Positions 5,616 through 9,889 of a stretch of 9,889 bases of DNA are shown here, in pieces. A program made the position numbers and the translations under genes. Each line of letters starts with the position of its first letter. The stretch's first letter is position 1. The stretch is from an uncultured Rikenella sp. (GTDB taxonomy: Bacteria > Bacteroidota > Bacteroidia > Bacteroidales > Rikenellaceae). Below the pieces are notes generated by a model. That model was given only the letters and a program-made list of their open reading frames with translations. It did no database searches and was not told where the DNA came from. Location: positions 1-9,889 of the forward strand of contig NZ_CAJTMN010000073.1 in the NCBI RefSeq assembly GCF_910577125.1, read 5' to 3'.

Positions 5616-6581
5616 ATGAAATCGAAAAGAAACTACCCCCTGTTGGTGCTCAAGGGTATCGGGATGGGGGCCGCAGATGTGATTCCGGGCGTCTCGGGCG
5701 GGACGATCGCCTTTATCACCGGAATTTACGAAGAACTGGTCGGGGCCATCCGCTCGTTCGACCTCACGGCTTTGCGGCTGCTCGGACGGTTCGACCTGCG
5801 CGGATTCTGGCGCCATATCCACGGAGGGTTTCTCTTCTCGGTGCTGGCCGGCATCGCCATCTCGATCTTCTCGCTCGCCAAACTGATGAAATACCTGCTG
5901 GAGAGCTATCCGATCTTCGTCTGGTCGTTCTTCTTCGGACTGATCATCGCCTCGTCGTGGCTCGTGGCGCGCGAGGTGAAACGGTGGGGGATCGGCACCG
6001 TCGTCGCATTGGCGGCCGGAACGGTGGCCGCCTATGTGATTACGGCGCTCAGCCCGGCGACGACGCCGGATGCATGGTGGTTCATCGTGCTCTCGGGAGC
6101 GGTGGCCGTCTGTGCCATGATTCTGCCCGGGATTTCGGGGGCTTTTATCTTGCTTTTGCTGGGCAAGTACGCCTATATTATCGGGGCGGTGTCGACCTTT
6201 GATGTGCCGGTGCTGCTGCTGTTCGCCGTGGGGGCGGTGGTCGGCATCGTCAGCTTCTCGCACCTCCTTTCGTGGCTGCTGGCCAGGTATCACGGGGTGA
6301 CGGTGGCGTTGCTGACCGGTTTCATGGTGGGGTCGCTCAACAAGATATGGCCGTGGAAACGGGTGGTGGAGACCTATACGAACAGCCACGGCGAGGTGTT
6401 GCCGCTGGTGGAGCGGAATGTGCTGCCGGGGGCGTATGAGCAGCTGACCGGGCAGCCGGCGCTGTTGAGCTGGGCCATCGTGTTTATGGCGGCGGGATTC
6501 CTGCTGATCTGGGGGATCGAACGCGGAGCGGCCGCGCTGTCGCGGCGGCGGGCGGCGGAACAGGAGGCTGATAAGCATTAA
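5616..6581 (+). CDS. DUF368/PopT-family polyprenyl-phosphate transporter
   Basis: 321-residue polytopic inner-membrane protein. The family signatures are clear: GAADVIPGVSGGTIAFITG at about 18-36 and, in the second half, AMILPGISGAFILLLLGKY at 167-185. These paired Pro-Gly-rich re-entrant motifs fit an internal two-fold repeat. Further family-like segments are LLTGFMVGSLNKIWPWK (232-248) and a last membrane helix (about 284-301) followed by an Arg/Glu-rich cytoplasmic tail. DUF368 proteins have been assigned as PopT translocases that return undecaprenyl phosphate across the membrane for reuse in peptidoglycan and glycan assembly (established for other bacteria; transferred here by family). 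ATG 5616 lies 31 bases after a TAnnTTTG box. The stop is six bases before aroE, so the two genes are almost certainly co-transcribed. Confidence 0.92.
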   Translation: MKSKRNYPLLVLKGIGMGAADVIPGVSGGTIAFITGIYEELVGAIRSFDLTALRLLGRFDLRGFWRHIHGGFLFSVLAGIAISIFSLAKLMKYLLESYPIFVWSFFFGLIIASSWLVAREVKRWGIGTVVALAAGTVAAYVITALSPATTPDAWWFIVLSGAVAVCAMILPGISGAFILLLLGKYAYIIGAVSTFDVPVLLLFAVGAVVGIVSFSHLLSWLLARYHGVTVALLTGFMVGSLNKIWPWKRVVETYTNSHGEVLPLVERNVLPGAYEQLTGQPALLSWAIVFMAAGFLLIWGIERGAAALSRRRAAEQEADKH

Positions 6582-6587
6582 GAGACG

Positions 6588-7337
6588 ATGAAAAGATACG
6601 GATTGATCGGTTTTCCGCTCGGGCACTCGTTCTCGGCCGGGTATTTCGCGGAGAAGTTCGCCGCGGAGGGGTTGCAGGGAGTGTGTACGTATGAAAACTT
6701 TCCGGTGGAGCACATCGAAAAGTTGAGGCGGGTTTTGCCGGAGGATATCCGAGGGTTCAATATCACCATTCCGCACAAGCAGCATATCCTGCCGCTGTTG
6801 GCCGAGATCGATCCGGAGGCTGAAGCGGTGGGGGCGGTCAATTGTGTGCGGGTGGCGGCCGACGGCTCGTTCCGGGGCTACAATACGGATGTTTATGGCT
6901 TTGAGCTGTCGTTGCGGGAGATGCTGCGGACTTTTCCGGGCGAACTCTCGTCGCTGAAAGCATTGGTGCTCGGGACGGGCGGTGCGGCGCAGGCGGTGCA
7001 TTATGTGTTGAACAAACTGGGGATTGCTTACGTCGAAGTCTCGCGGACGGCGGCGGGAGCGACTCGGCTGGCCTATGAACAATTGACGCCGGAGATCGTG
7101 GCGGATCACCGGCTGATCGTCAATACCACGCCGCTGGGGATGCACCCCAACCGGGATGCCCGGCCGGCTCTGCCTTATGAGCGTATCGGGGCGGGGCATT
7201 ACCTCTACGACCTGATCTACAATCCGGCCGAGACCGCTTTTCTGCGCGAGGGCCGACGGCGCGGAGCGTGGGTGAAGAGCGGGCTGGAGATGCTGGTGCT
7301 CCAGGCGGAACGGAGCTGGGAGATCTGGAACGGATGA
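6588..7337 (+). CDS. aroE: Shikimate dehydrogenase (NADP-dependent)
   Basis: 249 residues, slightly shorter than the usual 270 or so. It reduces 3-dehydroshikimate to shikimate in the cytosol, in the chorismate and aromatic amino acid pathway. Substrate-domain motifs are visible: GFPLGHSFS (Ser14, Ser16), FNITIPHK with catalytic Lys64, GAVNCV (Asn85) and GYNTD with catalytic Asp101. The nucleotide-binding domain has the glycine-rich VLGTGGAAQA (127-136) and VSRT (151-154) at the NADP-phosphate site, then VNTTPLGMHPN (178-188). The C-terminal GLEMLVLQAERSWEIW (232-247) holds the conserved Gln239. The ATG lies six bases after the DUF368 stop, which points to one transcript with the transporter gene. 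All expected active-site residues are present. Confidence 0.97.
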   Translation: MKRYGLIGFPLGHSFSAGYFAEKFAAEGLQGVCTYENFPVEHIEKLRRVLPEDIRGFNITIPHKQHILPLLAEIDPEAEAVGAVNCVRVAADGSFRGYNTDVYGFELSLREMLRTFPGELSSLKALVLGTGGAAQAVHYVLNKLGIAYVEVSRTAAGATRLAYEQLTPEIVADHRLIVNTTPLGMHPNRDARPALPYERIGAGHYLYDLIYNPAETAFLREGRRRGAWVKSGLEMLVLQAERSWEIWNG

Positions 7338-7405
7338 CCTCGAAGGCGGGGCAGAGGCATGCCGTCCGTCCGAAACTGAAAATAAATGAACTCAAACGAT
7401 AAACG

Positions 7406-9454
7406 ATGAAACAGAGTACCGGCCTGGCGGCCGCATTGCTTATGACCACACTATTGACCACCGGTTGCGGCGCCGACCGCAACGCAAAAGATGCACAGGC
7501 GGAGAATTTCCAATGGCAGATCGACCGATTCGACGACATCAACGTCCTGCGCTATCGGGTACCCGATTTCGACAGCCTCACCCCGCGGCAGAAACAGTTC
7601 GTCTACTACCTCGGTCAGGCCGCCCTCTGCGGACGGGACATCCTCTATGATCAGAACTGCAAGTACAACCTGCCGGTGCGGCGGACGCTCGAAGCGATTT
7701 ACACGACCTACGACGGCGATAAGGCCACCGAACAGTGGCTCGCGTTCGAGAAATACCTCAAGAAAGTCTGGTTCGCCAATGGCGTGCATCACCACTATTC
7801 CGGCGACAAGTTCACCCCGGAGTTCAGTGCGGAGTATTTCGACACCCTGCTGGCCGCTACGCCTGCGGACAAGTTCGGTGATATTCGGGGGACGCTGCTC
7901 GATACCGTCAAGGCCGTGATTTTCGACCCGACGCTCTATCCGAAGCGGGTCGACCAGACCGCCGGCGTGGATATGATCGCCGCATCGGCCTGCAACTACT
8001 ACAGCGGGGTGACCCAGCAGGAGGCCGAGGCTTTCTACACGGCCCTGACCGACACCACCGACCGGCAGCCGGTCTCTTACGGACTGAACAGCCAGCTCGT
8101 CAAGGGGCCCGACGGGAAGATCGCCGAACGGGTCTGGTCGGCCGACGGGATGTACGGGCCGGCGATCCGCGAGATCGTCAAATGGCTGGAACGGGCTGCC
8201 GAGGTGGCCGACACGCCGGAACAGGAGGCCTATACCCGGACGCTGATCGACTACTACAAGACCGGAGACCTGAAACGTTTCGACGACTACAACGTGGCCT
8301 GGGTGCAGGACACGAAGTCGACGGTGGACTATGTGAACGGATTTATCGAAAACTACGGCGACCCGCTGGGTTACAAGGCCTCGTGGGAGTCGACCGTGAA
8401 CTTCAAGAACATCGAGGCGACCAAGACGACTCAGATCATCAGCGACAACGCCCAGTGGTTCGAAGACCACTCGCCGATCGACCCGCAGTATCGCAAACCG
8501 CACGTCAAAGGGGTTTCGGCCAAGGTGATTACCGTGGCGATGCTGGGCGGCGACTGCTATCCCGCCACGCCGATCGGGATCAACCTTCCCAATGCGGACT
8601 GGATCCGGCGCGACCACGGCTCGAAATCGGTGACCATCGCCAACATTACGGCGGCTTACGATGCGGCTGCGGCAGGGAACGGCTTTGCCGAAGAGTTTAT
8701 CCTGCGGCCCGAAGACCGCGAGCTGCGTGCGAGGTGGGGGACGGTGGGGAATAACCTGCACACCGACCTGCACGAGTGTCTGGGGCACGCCTCGGGACAA
8801 TTGGCCGAAGGGGTGCGGGGCGACGAGCTGAAAAACTACGGCTCGACGCTCGAAGAGGCCCGGGCGGATCTGTTCGCCCTCTACTACATGAACGATCCGA
8901 AGCTGGTCGAGCTGGGGGTGATTCCGACGCTCGACGTGGCGAAGGCCGAGTACAACAACTACATGATGAACGGTCTGATGACGCAGCTGACGCGGATCGA
9001 GCCGGGCAAGAATATCGAAGAGGCGCATATGCGTAACCGGGCGTTGATCGCCGGTTGGGTCTACGAGCGGGGCAAGGCGGACCGGGTCGTGGAGTTTGTC
9101 ACCGAAGAGGGGAAAACGTATGTGGTGGTGAACGACTACGCGAAGTTGCGGGAGCTGTTCGGCGAGCTGCTGCGGGAGATTCAGCGCATCAAGTCGGAGG
9201 GCGATTTCGAGGCGGGGATGGAGCTGGTCGAACGGTACGGCGTGAAGGTCGATCCGACGCTGCACGGCGAGGTGTTGAAACGGTATGCGGCATTGAATAT
9301 CGCGCCTTATTCGGGCTTCGTGAATCCGCGGTATGTGCCGGTGCTTGACGAGGGGGGAGCCATGACGGATGTCCGGATCGAATATCCGACGGATTATGTG
9401 GATCAGATGTTGACCTACTCGTCGGAGTACTCGTTCCTTCCGAACCGGAACTGA
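7406..9454 (+). CDS. Dipeptidyl-peptidase III-type zinc metallopeptidase (family M49), lipoprotein
   Basis: 682 residues, close to the roughly 675 of the Bacteroides DPP III enzymes. The N-terminus MKQSTGLAAALLMTTLLTTGC is a lipoprotein signal with lipidated Cys21, so the enzyme should work in the envelope, not the cytosol. The M49 zinc motif HECLGH is at 456-461 (ligands His456 and His461, catalytic Glu457), and the second motif EEARAD is at 483-488 with Glu484 as the third ligand. Upstream family-like blocks include ENYGDPLGYKASWESTVNFK (315-334) and the region around GGDCYPATPIGINLPNADWI (381-400). M49 enzymes release dipeptides from the N-terminus of short peptides. The gene lies 68 bases after aroE on the same strand with an A/T-rich leader and no obvious terminator between, so it may be co-transcribed or have a weak promoter. 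Structured repeats follow its stop. Confidence 0.95.
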   Translation: MKQSTGLAAALLMTTLLTTGCGADRNAKDAQAENFQWQIDRFDDINVLRYRVPDFDSLTPRQKQFVYYLGQAALCGRDILYDQNCKYNLPVRRTLEAIYTTYDGDKATEQWLAFEKYLKKVWFANGVHHHYSGDKFTPEFSAEYFDTLLAATPADKFGDIRGTLLDTVKAVIFDPTLYPKRVDQTAGVDMIAASACNYYSGVTQQEAEAFYTALTDTTDRQPVSYGLNSQLVKGPDGKIAERVWSADGMYGPAIREIVKWLERAAEVADTPEQEAYTRTLIDYYKTGDLKRFDDYNVAWVQDTKSTVDYVNGFIENYGDPLGYKASWESTVNFKNIEATKTTQIISDNAQWFEDHSPIDPQYRKPHVKGVSAKVITVAMLGGDCYPATPIGINLPNADWIRRDHGSKSVTIANITAAYDAAAAGNGFAEEFILRPEDRELRARWGTVGNNLHTDLHECLGHASGQLAEGVRGDELKNYGSTLEEARADLFALYYMNDPKLVELGVIPTLDVAKAEYNNYMMNGLMTQLTRIEPGKNIEEAHMRNRALIAGWVYERGKADRVVEFVTEEGKTYVVVNDYAKLRELFGELLREIQRIKSEGDFEAGMELVERYGVKVDPTLHGEVLKRYAALNIAPYSGFVNPRYVPVLDEGGAMTDVRIEYPTDYVDQMLTYSSEYSFLPNRN

Positions 9455-9499
9455 TCGTTTAGACAGGACGGCTGTAATGCTTGCGTCTTGCGGCGCGTG

Positions 9500-9693
9500 A
9501 GGCGCGCGAATAAAGATTTGGGCCGACTCAGCCGCAGCGAAACGCAAGTTTCGCCCGTCCACGGGACGTGGGGCCCGCTTGGCCGACGCGTTCGCGTCAT
9601 GGCGCGCGGCCGTTATTATGTTCTAACTACTCGTGTGCCACGCTTAAAGGCGATTCAACGATTTCGGCGATGAGCCGAAAGAGAATGAATCGC
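9500..9693 (+). repeat. Structured repeat unit 1
   Basis: Order of parts: AGGCGCGCGAA (9500-9510); AAGATTTGGGCCGAC (9513-9527); a GCAA-tetraloop hairpin GCGAAAC/GTTTCGC (9537-9554); CCCGTCCACGGGACGTGG and GGCCC (9554-9576); CGCTTAAAG (9641-9649); and a nested stem-loop with outer stem GCGATTC/GAATCGC (9650-9656, 9687-9693), inner stem TTTCGGC/GCCGAAA (9662-9668, 9674-9680) and loop GATGA. The same parts recur in the same order in the next unit. Confidence 0.8.
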
Positions 9694-9696
9694 GTA

Positions 9697-9889
9697 AGGC
9701 GCGCGAACAGAGAACGGTGTGAAGATTTGGGCCGACCCAGCCACAGAAATGCGAAGCATTTCCCGTCCACGGGACGTGGGGCCCGGCCGGCCCGAGGCCA
9801 GTTCCCTCCCATAGGAAAAGTCGCCCGCCCCGCTTAAAGAGGGATTTCGCTCGTTTTGCGGTGAGCAAAATGAGATGAAATCCCAGCGG
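9697..9889 (+). repeat. Structured repeat unit 2 (reaches the window edge)
   Basis: Repeats unit 1: AGGCGCGCGAA (9697-9707); AAGATTTGGGCCGAC (9722-9736); hairpin GAAATGC-GAA-GCATTTC (9746-9762); CCCGTCCACGGGACGTGG and GGCCC (to 9784); CGCTTAAAG (9831-9839); and a nested stem-loop with outer stem GGGATTTC/GAAATCCC (9841-9848, 9877-9884), inner stem TTTTGC/GCAAAA (9854-9859, 9865-9870) and loop GGTGA. The single-stranded blocks are nearly identical to unit 1, while stem sequences differ with pairing kept. Further units may continue beyond the window. Confidence 0.8.

Larger units (their letters stand above)
9455..9889. other. Gene-free 3' region carrying tandem structured repeats
   Basis: No believable gene is seen. 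The stretch is GC-rich and made of two tandem repeat units of roughly 200 bp (about 9494-9693 and 9694-9889). Short open frames that run through the repeats (for example 9488-9673 and 9568-9837 plus strand, 9627-9812 minus strand) are Arg-rich, lack family features and come from the repeat itself. Confidence 0.75.

Noticed and set aside
5481..7199. Long open frame antisense to the DUF368 gene and most of aroE (572 codons)
   Set aside because: Arg/His/Pro-rich with no recognisable domain; runs across two well-supported sense genes.
7451..9562. Long open frame antisense to the M49 gene (703 codons)
   Set aside because: Same artefact: the sense strand has a full signal peptide and zinc motifs, the antisense frame has none.
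9488..9837. Small Arg-rich open frames through the terminal repeats
   Set aside because: The frames come from repeat blocks read in different phases in the two units, so no protein sequence is being conserved; the stems are.
9500..9889. CRISPR array
   Set aside because: The units are about 200 bp long with internal structure and only two copies; there is no short repeat and unique-spacer pattern and no cas gene.

Overview
The window looks like chromosomal DNA of a GC-rich member of the Bacteroidota, most likely order Bacteroidales and plausibly Alistipes or another Rikenellaceae (inference). The reasons are: several lipoproteins with short type II signal peptides; promoters of the Bacteroidota form TTTG-N19-TAnnTTTG with A/T-rich leaders and no clear Shine-Dalgarno; an NVEALA-motif peptide; a 6-bladed beta-propeller lipoprotein; and a lipoprotein M49 peptidase with the HECLGH motif known from Bacteroides.

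Layout. 1-489 holds no gene, but contains hairpins and short direct repeats, including a GCAA-tetraloop hairpin element on the minus strand. 490-3135 (+) encodes a large transglutaminase-like lipoprotein with a redoxin-like C-terminus. A 34-bp perfect palindrome (3161-3194) acts as a shared terminator with the next, convergent operon. That operon (5350 down to 3196, minus strand) reads: promoter, NVEALA peptide, 18-bp hairpin, propeller lipoprotein, CxxC thioredoxin-like lipoprotein. A divergent regulatory region (5351-5615) separates it from the plus-strand genes: a DUF368/PopT polyprenyl-phosphate transporter (5616-6581), aroE (6588-7337) and a dipeptidyl-peptidase III-type lipoprotein (7406-9454). 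From about 9494 to the end are two tandem, highly structured non-coding repeat units.

How the parts fit. PopT-like C55-P recycling and AroE are housekeeping functions (envelope and aromatic biosynthesis) and are tightly coupled. The transglutaminase-like and M49 lipoproteins are probably envelope enzymes acting on peptides or proteins. The minus-strand operon is less GC-rich and looks accessory: an exported Cys-containing small protein, a propeller lipoprotein and a CxxC lipoprotein that could act on its cysteines.

The two most interesting things are (1) the NVEALA operon, whose first gene has no ATG/GTG/TTG start ahead of its hydrophobic leader and contains a 12-bp inverted repeat, and (2) the terminal repeat units, in which two different hairpins keep their shape while their stem sequences change between copies. 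A third, reverse-oriented copy of the GNRA hairpin lies at the left end.
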